Shown: positions 53,159-61,963 of the stretch, one piece after another
Position numbering within the stretch: position 1 is the first letter of the stretch
How the letters are laid out: every line of letters starts with the position of its first letter
From: Bacteroidales bacterium
GTDB lineage: Bacteria > Bacteroidota > Bacteroidia > Bacteroidales > UBA932
Direction: 5' to 3'
Length of the DNA stretch: 64,000 nt
Assembly: GCA_017445755.1 (NCBI GenBank)
Contig: JAFSSE010000010.1
Location: 1-64,000 of the forward strand
Program-made: the position numbers and the translations under genes
The notes under the pieces: model-generated
Databases searched by the model: none
What the model saw: the letters and a program-made list of their open reading frames with translations, nothing else
Told to the model about the DNA's origin: nothing

Positions 53159-53214
53159 CAAATTTAGGCACATTAATCTGCAAAATCAAGCGATTTCAAG
53201 CTTGAATTCGTTTG
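53159..53214 (-). promoter_or_regulatory. Palindrome copy B with distal satD promoter
   Basis: 28-bp imperfect palindrome at 53187-53214 (core CAAGCTTG; one T:T mismatch and one wobble). Its left arm gives minus-strand CTTG at -33, 20 bases from a perfect -7 TAAATTTG (plus 53159-53166). The transcript would run into satD with a ~165-nt leader. Confidence 0.65.
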
Positions 53215-53291
53215 CATTTGTCGAAAGTTTTTCCAATAGACATAATTTCCTAATTTCCAAATCATTGCAAACCTTGCAACGATTTGGAATC
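53177..53291. repeat. ~105-bp repeated promoter module, left copy
   Basis: Aligns at roughly 80% identity by eye with 61926-62033 in the same orientation: palindrome, then a TTTTTCCAATA-ACATAATT stretch and ATTTCCAAATC-TTGCAAACC. Together with the right copy it brackets RNA ligase, JetABCD and two orphan genes. Confidence 0.75.
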
Positions 53292-53314
53292 GGCAAAAAG
53301 CACCCCTAACTTTG
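53255..53314 (+). promoter_or_regulatory. RNA ligase promoter with a second type of inverted repeat
   Basis: -33 TTTG (53283-53286), 20-base spacer, -7 TAACTTTG (53307-53314). A 16-bp-arm inverted repeat (53255-53270 and 53274-53289, one mismatch, 3-base loop) covers the -33 box. Its sequence differs from the CAAGCTTG family, but the placement is the same: one arm holds the -33. Confidence 0.65.
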
Positions 53315-53330
53315 CCGAAAACAAAACGCT

Positions 53331-54344
53331 ATGCTGACATTCAAAAAATACAGTTCCATCGAGAACTCCTTTGACGGCGCCTACATGGAAAAGGCGCGTA
53401 ATCACACCCCCTTTGACGCACGCTTCGTAGTACAGGAAAAGGTCCACGGTTCCAATTGCAGTTTCCTCTGCGACGGGGCGGAGATCCAATTCGCCAAACG
53501 CACCGCGGTGGTGGCCGAGGGCGAAGAATTCTACCAGTGGCAGGATCTTGCGGACCGCTATCGCGAGCGCATATTTAAGCTGTACCGTATGCTCAAGGGA
53601 CGTTTCCCCACTCTCATCTCCGCCATCGTATACGGCGAGCTGTTCGGTGGCGCCTACCCGCACAAAGACGTCAAACGAATCGGTGCCATGTCGGCCATCC
53701 AGAAGGGCGTCTACTCCTGCCCAGGGCATGATTTCTACGGCTTCGACATCTACGTCTACCTGCCAGAAAACGCCTTTTACCTGGACGTGGACACAGCCAA
53801 CCGCATCTTCGCCGAAGCCGGCTTCCTGTATGCTGAGACGCTCTTTGAAGGCAGTCTGGACGAGTGCCTCGCCCAGCCGAATGCCTTTCCAAGCACCATC
53901 TACAAGCATTTCGGCCTACCGGAGATCGAGGACAACATCTGCGAAGGCATCGTCATCCGTCCCAAGGAACCGCTCTACATTCCCAACGGTGCCCGCATTA
54001 TCATCAAGAGTAAAAACGCTCGCTTCGCGGAGAAAAAGGCCGTTAAACACGCACCAAAGGTTCCCCGTGCCATTGCTGACGAGGTGACCGAACTTCTCAC
54101 TCTGGCTGAAGCGTATTTCACAGAGACACGACTTGACAACGTCAAGAGCCATATCGGCGAAGTCTCCTTCCCCAAAGACCTCGGGCGCGTCAGCGGCCTT
54201 CTCGCCAAAGACGTCCTGGAGGACTTCCTCAAAGAACATGCTGAGCCCTATAACAACCTGGCCAAACAGGAGCAGAAGACCCTCAATGGCCTTCTGAGCA
54301 AACGTGTCATTGACTTTATTAAAAGCATCATCGGGATGCCGTAA
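53331..54344 (+). CDS. Rnl2-type RNA ligase
   Basis: 337 aa. Covalent nucleotidyltransferase motifs in order: I EKVHGSN (nucleophile Lys37), KRTAVV, IVYGELFGG (motif III), EGIVIRPKE (motif IV) and IIKSKNARFAE (motif V); the C-terminal ~110 residues are helical, as in T4 Rnl2-family enzymes. It seals nicks in RNA duplexes or repairs cleaved tRNAs. It is a single-gene unit with its own promoter, convergent with the Wadjet operon (10-bp gap). All active-site residues I can check are present. Substrate unknown. Confidence 0.88.
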   Translation: MLTFKKYSSIENSFDGAYMEKARNHTPFDARFVVQEKVHGSNCSFLCDGAEIQFAKRTAVVAEGEEFYQWQDLADRYRERIFKLYRMLKGRFPTLISAIVYGELFGGAYPHKDVKRIGAMSAIQKGVYSCPGHDFYGFDIYVYLPENAFYLDVDTANRIFAEAGFLYAETLFEGSLDECLAQPNAFPSTIYKHFGLPEIEDNICEGIVIRPKEPLYIPNGARIIIKSKNARFAEKKAVKHAPKVPRAIADEVTELLTLAEAYFTETRLDNVKSHIGEVSFPKDLGRVSGLLAKDVLEDFLKEHAEPYNNLAKQEQKTLNGLLSKRVIDFIKSIIGMP

Positions 54345-54354
54345 GCATCATAAA

Positions 54355-55233
54355 TTAAATATTTCCCTTGATAAACCCCTCCTGGTCATAGCCCTTCTGG
54401 TAGCGGTGGATCAACTGTACCAGAGAAAGGACGCGCGGGTCGGTCACTTCCATCTTGCCAAAGCGCGGAAACTGAGTGTCGTAGCGGTCACGGCTGCCAG
54501 AAGATTGAAGGCGTTCCTGGATGTCGTCGGGGACAAAGAAAGATGCCCGTTCCCCCAGGCGGGCGAAGAATTCGGTGAGATAGATATGGATGCCCGCCAG
54601 GTCAATGTCTCCAAAATGAACATACGGGTTGGAGATGCCTTGCAGCCACAGCCCCAGATCCTTTGACTGGGGGTAACGGGAAACCAGTAGAAACGGCGGG
54701 ACTCCACCGTCGCCATATCGTTCCTGAATCTGTTCCCAGATGGGCAATTGGAGCTCCGGCTGGCGGAAGTTTTCCATATTCTCCACGCCCACCACGATAG
54801 CATCCCTTGGGATGCGGAAGTGCCGGAAGTCGCTGATATAAGAGAAGGTACCAGGGCATGGGCATAGCAATATCTTACGATCCCCAAGCTTGACGTTTAA
54901 GGGTGAAATCACATTTACCGGAAAGCCGGGACAAGAGCGGACAGCCACGGCTTTTGAATCTCCAAGCGCCTGCACCAGGGCAGAGCGGCTTGTCGGTTCA
55001 GACAAAACCTCCATCGTCTCATGTAACAGATCTGGATTCAGTCCCTTACTGCGAAGGAACACATCAAAAGAGCGAAGCGAACGCACTTTCAAGGATTTCC
55101 GGCTGCCATGGACAATGCTGGACAGACATCCTTCAGAGAGCAGCTCGTCTGCCCAGTCTTCAGGGAAACGGCTGGAGGGTATGGTCTCGCCCCTACGCAA
55201 AGCGGTAAAGGCCTGAATCAGACTTGCTTTCAT
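54355..55233 (-). CDS. jetD: Wadjet nuclease subunit JetD
   Basis: 292 aa. DUF2220/Toprim-type domain: VVGVENMENF (acidic residue) and HFGDIDLAGIHI (DxD), forming the metal site that cuts DNA in Wadjet. Helical N-terminal domain about 1-150. The start overlaps the jetC stop by four bases. Last gene of the jetABCD operon, in the canonical order. In studied systems JetD cleaves small circular plasmids after loop extrusion by the JetABC motor. Confidence 0.88.
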   Translation of the reverse strand: MKASLIQAFTALRRGETIPSSRFPEDWADELLSEGCLSSIVHGSRKSLKVRSLRSFDVFLRSKGLNPDLLHETMEVLSEPTSRSALVQALGDSKAVAVRSCPGFPVNVISPLNVKLGDRKILLCPCPGTFSYISDFRHFRIPRDAIVVGVENMENFRQPELQLPIWEQIQERYGDGGVPPFLLVSRYPQSKDLGLWLQGISNPYVHFGDIDLAGIHIYLTEFFARLGERASFFVPDDIQERLQSSGSRDRYDTQFPRFGKMEVTDPRVLSLVQLIHRYQKGYDQEGFIKGNI

Positions 55234-58200
55234 ACCTGAGCCGCCTCCTTTCGGCTCAAGAGTGATTGAATCACAGTATGATTGCCATCCTTGGTAAGTA
55301 AATAGGTGTGCTTGTAATCGGCCACATTATATGGTACTGGCGATCCGTTTACCAGAAAGATATTTCGCGCACCGGCGAAATCCAGGATGCCCTTGACGTT
55401 GCGGGGATGGAGCTTGCCGATCTCATCCATAACGCAATGGATGCGGAAATCGGCAAAGCGCCCTGACACCCGCTCTTTAAACACATTGATTAGCATAATG
55501 TTAACCATCGCTTTCACCAGCACATCCGTGCCGTCTGAGCCCACGCTGGATATCTTTTCCACCCAGCCGGTGTCGTTGTCGTTCTCCGTGATGCGGAACT
55601 CAAGCTGGAAGGTGTCGCTGAGAGTGAGTCGGTTACGGCCGGCGTGCTCCCCGACCAGCAGATTCATCAGAGAGAGCAGATGCCTCACCGCTTCGGTGTT
55701 CACCTGGTCACGCGCGTTTCCGGAAAAAAGGTTCACGCCTTCCAGTTCAAAGCTGTGTTCATCGACGAATTCCTTGATTTGGGATAGTAGAATGACCATT
55801 CTATCGGCCGATGCAACAGTGCGGAGTTCAATGCTCTTAACTGCACCGATGAAATTCTTCTCCCGGAAGTCGAAGTTGATATCCTTGATGATTCCGGCAA
55901 TCTCCGAGGAATTGCGGGAGACCTCGTCCATCTCATGGGAAAGGCGAAGCAGCAGGTCCGTGTAATGCCCGCTGGTACGACGGCGGTACTCCTCTATCTT
56001 GTCACTTTCCATGAACTCCACCAGTGAGGCGGCAAAGTTCCGGTAATCCTCGTCGGTGCGATTGTCCGTTCGAAAGCCGAAGATATTGCCTGGGCTGAAA
56101 TGACCGGTAAAACTGTTGACACTTTGGGAGAATGTCTGTTCCGTGCTGCGTTTTTCGCTAAGGACGCCATGGATAAGGTCGATGAGCTGGCGGCAAGTTT
56201 TGCCGGTCTTTTGCTCCCGGCCGTCCGGCAGCAGAGGCAGGGTATTGTTCTCCCTAAAGTTGTCTGCTTCCTGAAGACCATCTTCGAGGGTTTTCAACTG
56301 ATCCTTTGTCGCTATCAGCGATTCATTCAAATGCTCCAAAGCATCCTCTTCCTTCTTTTGCCGGAGCTTGTAACGCTCTGATAGTGAAGTCTTTTTCTCT
56401 TCGATAGTCTTCTTTTGAGAAAGATATATGTCCCGCTTGTCAAAATACTCTTCTTTATCCTTGCGATAGTTGAACAATGTTTCCTTATTGGCTCCGATAC
56501 GCTCCAGGCGGGCAGTCAGATCCTGTATTTCTTTCTCACATTGAGCGAGGGCCTTAGTATCCGCTCCCTGCCCCGCGAGCTCGCGGGAACGTTCCCGGGA
56601 AAGCTCTTCCAACGACTTAAGCAGTGCCGCTTCCTTCTCCTCCATTTCCTTTGCAACGGCTGCAATGGCAGCGTCGTGCTGCTCTTTCAGGGATTTTCGC
56701 CGCCGCGCATCGGCCTGATCTGCACGCTGTATTTCGGTCGATTTCTCTGCAGCCAGCTTTTTCAACTGCTCCGAGGCGAGCACCCTCTGAGCATGCAACT
56801 CCTCCAATTGCCCTTTATAATGGGCCCTTGCCGCTGCTCGTTCTTCCTGCGTTTTCTGTTCATAAGAGGAAACCTGCTTTTTCACGCCTTCGATTTTCGC
56901 GGGCAGCATCAGAGCAGCCGTCTGTAACAGGGCAAGCTGATCTTTGAGGTCTTTTATGTGAGCATTGTGCTTTTTCTTGAGGGCCGACAGCTCCGACTCC
57001 TTCTGAGCTATCAGTCCTTCCTGTTCGCTCTGATGCTTCAAGCATTCCTTTTCCAACCGCTGCTTCTCCTCCCGGAGCTGCACCGGCGTACGAACGCGCG
57101 TTTTCAGTCCACTGAGGTCGATGTCCACCCCATACAACGAGTCCCCCTTCCCCTCCTTTGGCCATAAGTTCTTGGCATACAGGACTGTACGTTCATCGGT
57201 CACCTTGCCGATGTTTTCAGCCCAATCGGGCTTGTTCTGGTTGAGCCATTGTATCAAGGAGCCGTCCATGGAAGAGAGCAGCTCTTCAATACCTGCAATC
57301 TGCGAGGAGAGCTCCTCGATACGGCTCCGGACAGTTTCCAGCTTGTCGTCATATTCCCTTGCCAGGTTTCCCTGCTGCATCTGCGCCTCTTTTGTCGCTG
57401 TTTCAATACGGACCTGCATTTCTTTCTCAGACGCCTTCAGCGCCCGGTCTTCGCCACTAAGCCGGCTCAATTCACTCCTGGCCGCCTCAATTTCAGCGGC
57501 GTAGGGCGAAAGCAATGCAGACAGAGCCATCTGTTTGTCCGCCTCCCCGACGCGCCGGGAAAGATCCTCAATCAGCCCCCGTACCGACTCTTCCCTTTCC
57601 CGGAAGGCATTTTCGATGGCGTCAAGCTCAATCCTCAGGATCTCCGCCGCCTTTTGCATCTTCTCGTTATAAGCTCTTCCAATCTCTACTTTCCTACCCT
57701 CTATGGCGGCCTTCCAGGAATCAAAACCCAGCCGCTGTTCCCGCTCCAAGGTGGCATATTTTGACGATATATCGGCGTACTCCCGCGTGAGCCGCTCCTT
57801 TAAAGCCCGGGCTGATTCCAACTGGACCTTCAGCGCCGGCTCACGGCCATCCTCCTCGATAAGTTCTTGAATCTTAAGCTGCTGATATTTCTTTTTAAGA
57901 TCCGGAATCCTGTCCAGCTTATCCTTGAGCACCCCATACTCCTGTTCCAGCGAGGACAACTCGCGGCTGTATTTATCCTGAAGTTCAGAAAGTTTTTCCC
58001 TGTGTTTATTCAAGTCGATTTCTTTTTCCTCGGCCTGTTTTTCCAACAGCGGAATATGCTCTTCGGCGTAGTGGCGGGCAAACCTGAGCTCCAGCAGCGA
58101 ACTAACCAGTTCATCGTCCAGATATAGCAGCCGTCTGTAATGCTCAATCACCTTTTCCGCCTGCCTGCGCACAGTTACCTCCCCCTGCTTATTCTTCTGG

Positions 58201-58886
58201 AACCAGGCCTGGATGTCATTGTACTCCCTTTCAAATCCTGCAAGCTGGCTGCGAAAATACACCAGATCAATGCCGGGTTCCTCATCTCCCAGCGAACGGA
58301 TGATGATGTCCTTGATGAAATCGGCATCCACCTTTGCACCCAGGAACACGTTCTGTAATGACCTCGGAATATTCTGATACTTAGCCGTTTCCATGATACT
58401 GTAGCGAGCGAATTCCTTCCCCGCCACCCGTCGGTTGCCATAGATGATATCACGGTATTCCTGGTACTCGTCTACAATTCTGGTCATTTGAGCCGAGCCC
58501 AACCTTCTCCTTATTACAGATGGATCGGCCGTAACCTCCCCGTTTTCATCAATCAGCCACTCCTTCCGGAAAGATGCGTTGATGAAACGGAATACGGAGT
58601 GGGCATTGCGCCGGAATACAAGCACCGTAAAGGCCCCGAACTCACTTTCCACCTCATAAATCAAGTACGAGTTAGCCCCCGGAAGGTAAAAATCGTCAAA
58701 GGTCCTCTTCTCCCGGCTGATGCCAAGTTTATTCTTCTCGGCCGTATAGAAAAACAGGATGGCCCTTAATACCGTACTCTTTCCAACGCCCTGAGTACCA
58801 ATCAGATGCACATTACCGTCCAGCTGCACCTCCCCGTAACGGATGTTGGCGCTGTTGATAAACACAATCTTACTCAACTGTCTCAT
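55230..58886 (-). CDS. jetC: Wadjet SMC-like ATPase JetC
   Basis: 1218 aa. N-terminal ATPase lobe with Walker A GTQGVGKST (30-38); the middle (about 240-900) is long coiled coil rich in Glu/Lys/Gln heptads broken by a hinge-like region near 540-610; the C-terminal lobe has VMDEIGKLHPRNVKGIL and NIFLVNGSPVPYN, the Walker B/D-loop region of MukB/JetC-type proteins. Motor that extrudes DNA loops. Overlaps jetB by 17 bases and jetD by four. Frame intact throughout. Confidence 0.93.
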   Translation of the reverse strand: MRQLSKIVFINSANIRYGEVQLDGNVHLIGTQGVGKSTVLRAILFFYTAEKNKLGISREKRTFDDFYLPGANSYLIYEVESEFGAFTVLVFRRNAHSVFRFINASFRKEWLIDENGEVTADPSVIRRRLGSAQMTRIVDEYQEYRDIIYGNRRVAGKEFARYSIMETAKYQNIPRSLQNVFLGAKVDADFIKDIIIRSLGDEEPGIDLVYFRSQLAGFEREYNDIQAWFQKNKQGEVTVRRQAEKVIEHYRRLLYLDDELVSSLLELRFARHYAEEHIPLLEKQAEEKEIDLNKHREKLSELQDKYSRELSSLEQEYGVLKDKLDRIPDLKKKYQQLKIQELIEEDGREPALKVQLESARALKERLTREYADISSKYATLEREQRLGFDSWKAAIEGRKVEIGRAYNEKMQKAAEILRIELDAIENAFREREESVRGLIEDLSRRVGEADKQMALSALLSPYAAEIEAARSELSRLSGEDRALKASEKEMQVRIETATKEAQMQQGNLAREYDDKLETVRSRIEELSSQIAGIEELLSSMDGSLIQWLNQNKPDWAENIGKVTDERTVLYAKNLWPKEGKGDSLYGVDIDLSGLKTRVRTPVQLREEKQRLEKECLKHQSEQEGLIAQKESELSALKKKHNAHIKDLKDQLALLQTAALMLPAKIEGVKKQVSSYEQKTQEERAAARAHYKGQLEELHAQRVLASEQLKKLAAEKSTEIQRADQADARRRKSLKEQHDAAIAAVAKEMEEKEAALLKSLEELSRERSRELAGQGADTKALAQCEKEIQDLTARLERIGANKETLFNYRKDKEEYFDKRDIYLSQKKTIEEKKTSLSERYKLRQKKEEDALEHLNESLIATKDQLKTLEDGLQEADNFRENNTLPLLPDGREQKTGKTCRQLIDLIHGVLSEKRSTEQTFSQSVNSFTGHFSPGNIFGFRTDNRTDEDYRNFAASLVEFMESDKIEEYRRRTSGHYTDLLLRLSHEMDEVSRNSSEIAGIIKDINFDFREKNFIGAVKSIELRTVASADRMVILLSQIKEFVDEHSFELEGVNLFSGNARDQVNTEAVRHLLSLMNLLVGEHAGRNRLTLSDTFQLEFRITENDNDTGWVEKISSVGSDGTDVLVKAMVNIMLINVFKERVSGRFADFRIHCVMDEIGKLHPRNVKGILDFAGARNIFLVNGSPVPYNVADYKHTYLLTKDGNHTVIQSLLSRKEAAQV

Positions 58887-59421
58887 TTGCCTCCTCCTCG
58901 CTGATCGTCAGCATTTCTACCAGGTCCTCCAGGAAATGGAAGGCCGATGTTACCTTATACAATTGTTCAAACTCATTCTCAAGCTCGATGAACCCTGCTT
59001 TAACCAGATCCTCTACAAGGGCCTGGACGGCATCTTTGACACTGCGCTGCCCTTCGTAGAGTTTCCGGGCCTTTTCCTTCAGTTCCACATCGGACGATGC
59101 CGCCTCCGTGATGGTGGATGGAGAAAAACGCACTCCAGTAGAGAACCCGCTGTGAAAAGTTTTTATAAAATCCAGCCGGTCTATCCATACGCCAAGCCCA
59201 GTGAGACGCCTGGAAAGTTCCGTCCTGGAATCGTCCCGCGTAAAATAGAAGTAGCCGTTCCCCTGCTCCAGGAAGAAGCCAATCCCTTCATAGTAAGTCT
59301 TATACTCATCGAAATGCTCCTCGATGAGGTCATATAGCCGGCGGATTTCCTGCTTCACGCTGTCCTGGCAGATGAATCCGCCCCGGGACAGGATGTCGAA
59401 TAATTCTTTGGACTTAATCAT
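58870..59421 (-). CDS. jetB: Wadjet subunit JetB (MukE-like, DUF4194)
   Basis: 183 aa. Winged-helix kite protein pattern: ELFDILSRGGFICQDS at the N-terminus, GNGYFYFTRDDSRTEL in the middle and VEDLVKAGFIELEN with HFLEDLVEMLTI near the end. Links JetA to the SMC head. Ends within jetC (17-base overlap) and starts three bases after jetA. Small for the family but complete. Confidence 0.82.
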   Translation of the reverse strand: MIKSKELFDILSRGGFICQDSVKQEIRRLYDLIEEHFDEYKTYYEGIGFFLEQGNGYFYFTRDDSRTELSRRLTGLGVWIDRLDFIKTFHSGFSTGVRFSPSTITEAASSDVELKEKARKLYEGQRSVKDAVQALVEDLVKAGFIELENEFEQLYKVTSAFHFLEDLVEMLTISEEEANETVE

Positions 59422-59424
59422 GGT

Positions 59425-60624
59425 CTAACACGAATAAATCAGTGGATAAGAATAGTTCCCGGTCTGGGCAGTTTCTTCGCTGATGCGAAAGTCGTCACAG
59501 TACTCCGCCGCCAGGCGGCAGAAAAGCGTAAGACGGTCTTCTTCGCTCATGGGTTCATCGAAGCGATACTGGCCTATAAAGGACATCAGGTCCTGCGATC
59601 CTCCAAGAAAAACGTTTCGCAGCTCAAAGGTATTCAAGATATCCTTGACAATGGCATTCGGCTGAAGTTCCTCTGCCGTGAGCGGAACAGCTTCTGTCTT
59701 TCGCCTGGCCACGGGATGCCTTAGGGCCTTGTGTGCATCCTTCAAAGCGGCAATACCGTCCGGCGTGTCAGTAAGACCCTCCAACGACGGGAGCAAGTTA
59801 AACCAGGAACGTTTCTCAAGGAAGGCCGGCCGATGGGTTTGGAGAAAGAGAATCACATCCGTTGCCTGTTCCCAAACCAGCTGGTCCTTGAGGTACTTGA
59901 TTCGCCGAATCTTTTCCACCAGTTTCTGCTCGGCCTCAATCCTGTTCAAATACTGGATAATCTGCCGGTCAAGCTCCAAGAGGTTGTGGTAAGACTCTGT
60001 GAGCGAATTCTTTACCTCCGTCACCATATCTTTCAGTTGCGAATCCATCGAAACGCCAAAGAATGTGGGATGCCGCTCGTCTATTACCTTTTCCGCCTCT
60101 TTGATAAGGAGGGCGATATCAGCCCGCTTGCGGTCCAGAATTTCCAGCCGTTTGCGCTTTAGGGCATAGTCCCGCTCATTCTTGTAGGTGCTGTCAATGT
60201 TGCGCTTTAGGTCAATGACATTGCGGTGGGTAGAAAGGGAAATGTTCCGAAGGATGCGAAGAATCTCTCCCATATAGCGAAAGCGCTTCGGCTCCGTCCC
60301 CGCCGTGAGCCATAGCTCGATATTCTCGTTGAGGGTATCGATGTGCTGCTTCACCGACTGGACGTTGATTTCTTCATTCACCTCCAGAACCTCTTCGAAG
60401 AAACGCAGATATGTCTCCTCCAGCACAAGCACTCCGTCCTGCAGCCGGACCACCCCGTGGTCCAGAAGCAGATTCAATCTACGTTCATCACCCGAGAAGA
60501 AGTTCTCCACCGCCTGCTCCTGTCGCAGCGAAGGTGTTTTCCTGCCGATGAACAGGAATTTCAGGAGATCCTTTCCCCAAGCCATCACCCGCAGCAGCGA
60601 GTCTATATTCCGGAACGCATTCAT
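59425..60624 (-). CDS. jetA: Wadjet subunit JetA (MukF/kleisin-like)
   Basis: 399 aa. Position (first of four), size and an all-helical profile with winged-helix-like ends fit JetA, the kleisin that bridges the SMC dimer. N-terminus FRNIDSLLRVMAWGKDLLKF; middle coiled coil about 150-250 (KRKRLEILDRKRADIALL). I could not assign the Wadjet subtype with certainty. ATG 60622-60624 lies 22 bases after a -7 element with palindrome copy C at the -33 position. Confidence 0.82.
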   Translation of the reverse strand: MNAFRNIDSLLRVMAWGKDLLKFLFIGRKTPSLRQEQAVENFFSGDERRLNLLLDHGVVRLQDGVLVLEETYLRFFEEVLEVNEEINVQSVKQHIDTLNENIELWLTAGTEPKRFRYMGEILRILRNISLSTHRNVIDLKRNIDSTYKNERDYALKRKRLEILDRKRADIALLIKEAEKVIDERHPTFFGVSMDSQLKDMVTEVKNSLTESYHNLLELDRQIIQYLNRIEAEQKLVEKIRRIKYLKDQLVWEQATDVILFLQTHRPAFLEKRSWFNLLPSLEGLTDTPDGIAALKDAHKALRHPVARRKTEAVPLTAEELQPNAIVKDILNTFELRNVFLGGSQDLMSFIGQYRFDEPMSEEDRLTLFCRLAAEYCDDFRISEETAQTGNYSYPLIYSC

Positions 60625-60646
60625 ATCATCCCCTCAAGTATTCACA

Positions 60647-60702
60647 CAAATTTCAACCAAAAACTTATCGTTTTCAAACGAATTCAAGCTTGAATTCGTT
60701 TG
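60647..60702 (-). promoter_or_regulatory. Palindrome copy C with the Wadjet promoter
   Basis: Perfect 28-bp palindrome at 60675-60702: outer CAAAC/GTTTG around GAATTCAAGCTTGAATTC. The left arm supplies minus-strand TTTG at -33, 20 bases from GAAATTTG (plus 60647-60654), one base off TAnnTTTG. jetA starts ~22 bases on. Confidence 0.7.
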
Positions 60703-60729
60703 CCTATGCCGATTCTTTTTTTACAAGCC

Positions 60730-60761
60730 CTTGCTCCCCTGCCAAGAATTCCCTATCTTCG
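60730..60761 (+). promoter_or_regulatory. Putative promoter of the 60767 gene
   Basis: CTTG (60730-60733), 20-base spacer, TATCTTCG (60754-60761; one mismatch to TAnnTTTG), five bases before the ATG. Near-leaderless if used. Confidence 0.45.
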
Positions 60762-60766
60762 CCCGT

Positions 60767-61378
60767 ATGAAAGAACTGATGGGCATACAGGCCAGAGTAG
60801 CATGGGAGATTCTCTTCGGGAAAACAGGCGTCCTTGAAGAGCCAGAGGTGAAGTATGGCGACTCTGAGCGGCTGGACCTCCTGAGTGCCCGCGAGCTCTT
60901 TGACCTCCTGCAAAAGGTACAGGAAAAACTGCAGGAAAAAGGATATGATGTGAGCATTGACAAGGCCGATGGGCCCATCTCCCCCGAGCCCCAGACTCTC
61001 CATATCAGCAAAGACTACCGCATCCTCATCGACTGCCTCGGCCTGAAGGAAATCACCCTGAGGCCCCTTCTGAGGGCTGTTTTTATCCTGTTCCTCCGAC
61101 ATCCGGAAGGCATCCGCATCAAGGAAAAACAAGCTTATCGGGAGGAACTGCTGGATATCTACGCCCACATCTTCCCTAACCTGGACCCGGACATCTGCCG
61201 GGAGCGGATTGACCGTCTCATCGCCCCCGGGCAAAACGCCTTCAGCGAAAACCTCTCGCACCTGAACAGGGCCCTGACCTCCATCCTTGGGCCCGACGCT
61301 TCCCCCTACCAGGTTTACGGCTCCAACGGCCGTCCCCGCCGCATTCTGCTGGATCCGGTGTATGTTGTTTGGGAATAG
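60767..61378 (+). CDS. Orphan protein of unknown function
   Basis: 203 aa from ATG 60767, chosen because the open frame upstream runs through promoter and palindrome sequence. Soluble and mainly helical by appearance, with ARVAWEILFGKTGVLEE, a Leu/Gln helix at about 45-60 and a C-terminal GSNGRPRRILLDPVYVVWE. No cysteine-rich, nuclease or membrane motif recognised. It lies between the Wadjet promoter and a convergent orphan gene inside the repeat-bracketed segment, so a defence-related role is possible but unsupported by homology. Confidence 0.6.
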   Translation: MKELMGIQARVAWEILFGKTGVLEEPEVKYGDSERLDLLSARELFDLLQKVQEKLQEKGYDVSIDKADGPISPEPQTLHISKDYRILIDCLGLKEITLRPLLRAVFILFLRHPEGIRIKEKQAYREELLDIYAHIFPNLDPDICRERIDRLIAPGQNAFSENLSHLNRALTSILGPDASPYQVYGSNGRPRRILLDPVYVVWE

Positions 61379-61395
61379 GTTTTCCCCAGCATAGT

Positions 61396-61881
61396 CTATA
61401 CCCCCGCTTCGACCAGATAATCATCCCCTGCTCGAATCAAATGGAGCAAAAAATCTTCCGTGAAGGCAAGGAGTAAGTCATAATTTCCCCAACCATTCTC
61501 CGGATTCAGCGGAAGCAATTCTTCCCGATGTGAGCGGAGATAAATATATCCTTTGAGCACAAATTCTCGGTATCTTGGCGCCCCTGCCGAATTAAATCCT
61601 TGTTCTTTCGGATACCACAACAAATCGAATAATGACAAATTCGTGCCCTCTACAGGCACCTCTCGGGCCATCTTCCCCATGTTATGAGTAATGTTTCCAT
61701 GCCAGAAGTCTTCATCTTCATAATCAAACTCATGGATATGGGACAAATCCTTATCCGGAAAATGTGCCCGCACTTCCTCCATCGTTTTCAGTTCCAGCGT
61801 TTGTCCATTCTCGCGAACATAGACACCCGTTCCATGTTTAATGACGGGCTCCGGCGTAATAATGTGTAAATCAAGTGACAT
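61396..61881 (-). CDS. Orphan protein of unknown function
   Basis: 161 aa from ATG 61879-61881. Acidic, without signal or membrane segments; features include LDLHIITPEPVIKHGTG, HEFDYEDEDFWHGNITHNMG and ENGWGNYDLLLAFTEDFL. Not recognised; size and acidity recall small immunity proteins but nothing specific supports that. The promoter 26 bases upstream has GAAATTTG and palindrome copy D at -33, the same arrangement as jetA. Longer in-frame starts would lie inside the palindrome. Confidence 0.6.
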   Translation of the reverse strand: MSLDLHIITPEPVIKHGTGVYVRENGQTLELKTMEEVRAHFPDKDLSHIHEFDYEDEDFWHGNITHNMGKMAREVPVEGTNLSLFDLLWYPKEQGFNSAGAPRYREFVLKGYIYLRSHREELLPLNPENGWGNYDLLLAFTEDFLLHLIRAGDDYLVEAGV

Positions 61882-61906
61882 ATTACCTTTAGTTTTAGTC
61901 TCTTTA

Positions 61907-61963
61907 CAAATTTCGCCTGAAAGAACTATCAAATCAAACGATTTCAAGCTTGAATTCGTTTGC
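61907..61963 (-). promoter_or_regulatory. Palindrome copy D with promoter
   Basis: 28-bp palindrome at 61936-61963 with a single T:T mismatch (core CAAGCTTG). Left arm gives TTTG on the minus strand at -33, 21 bases from GAAATTTG (plus 61907-61914), the same octamer as in front of jetA. Confidence 0.65.

Noticed and set aside
60675-60702. GAATTC-AAGCTT-GAATTC string resembling a cloning linker (EcoRI/HindIII sites)
   Set aside because: Diverged copies at four other places, all at promoters and with compensated changes, show it is natural rather than vector sequence.
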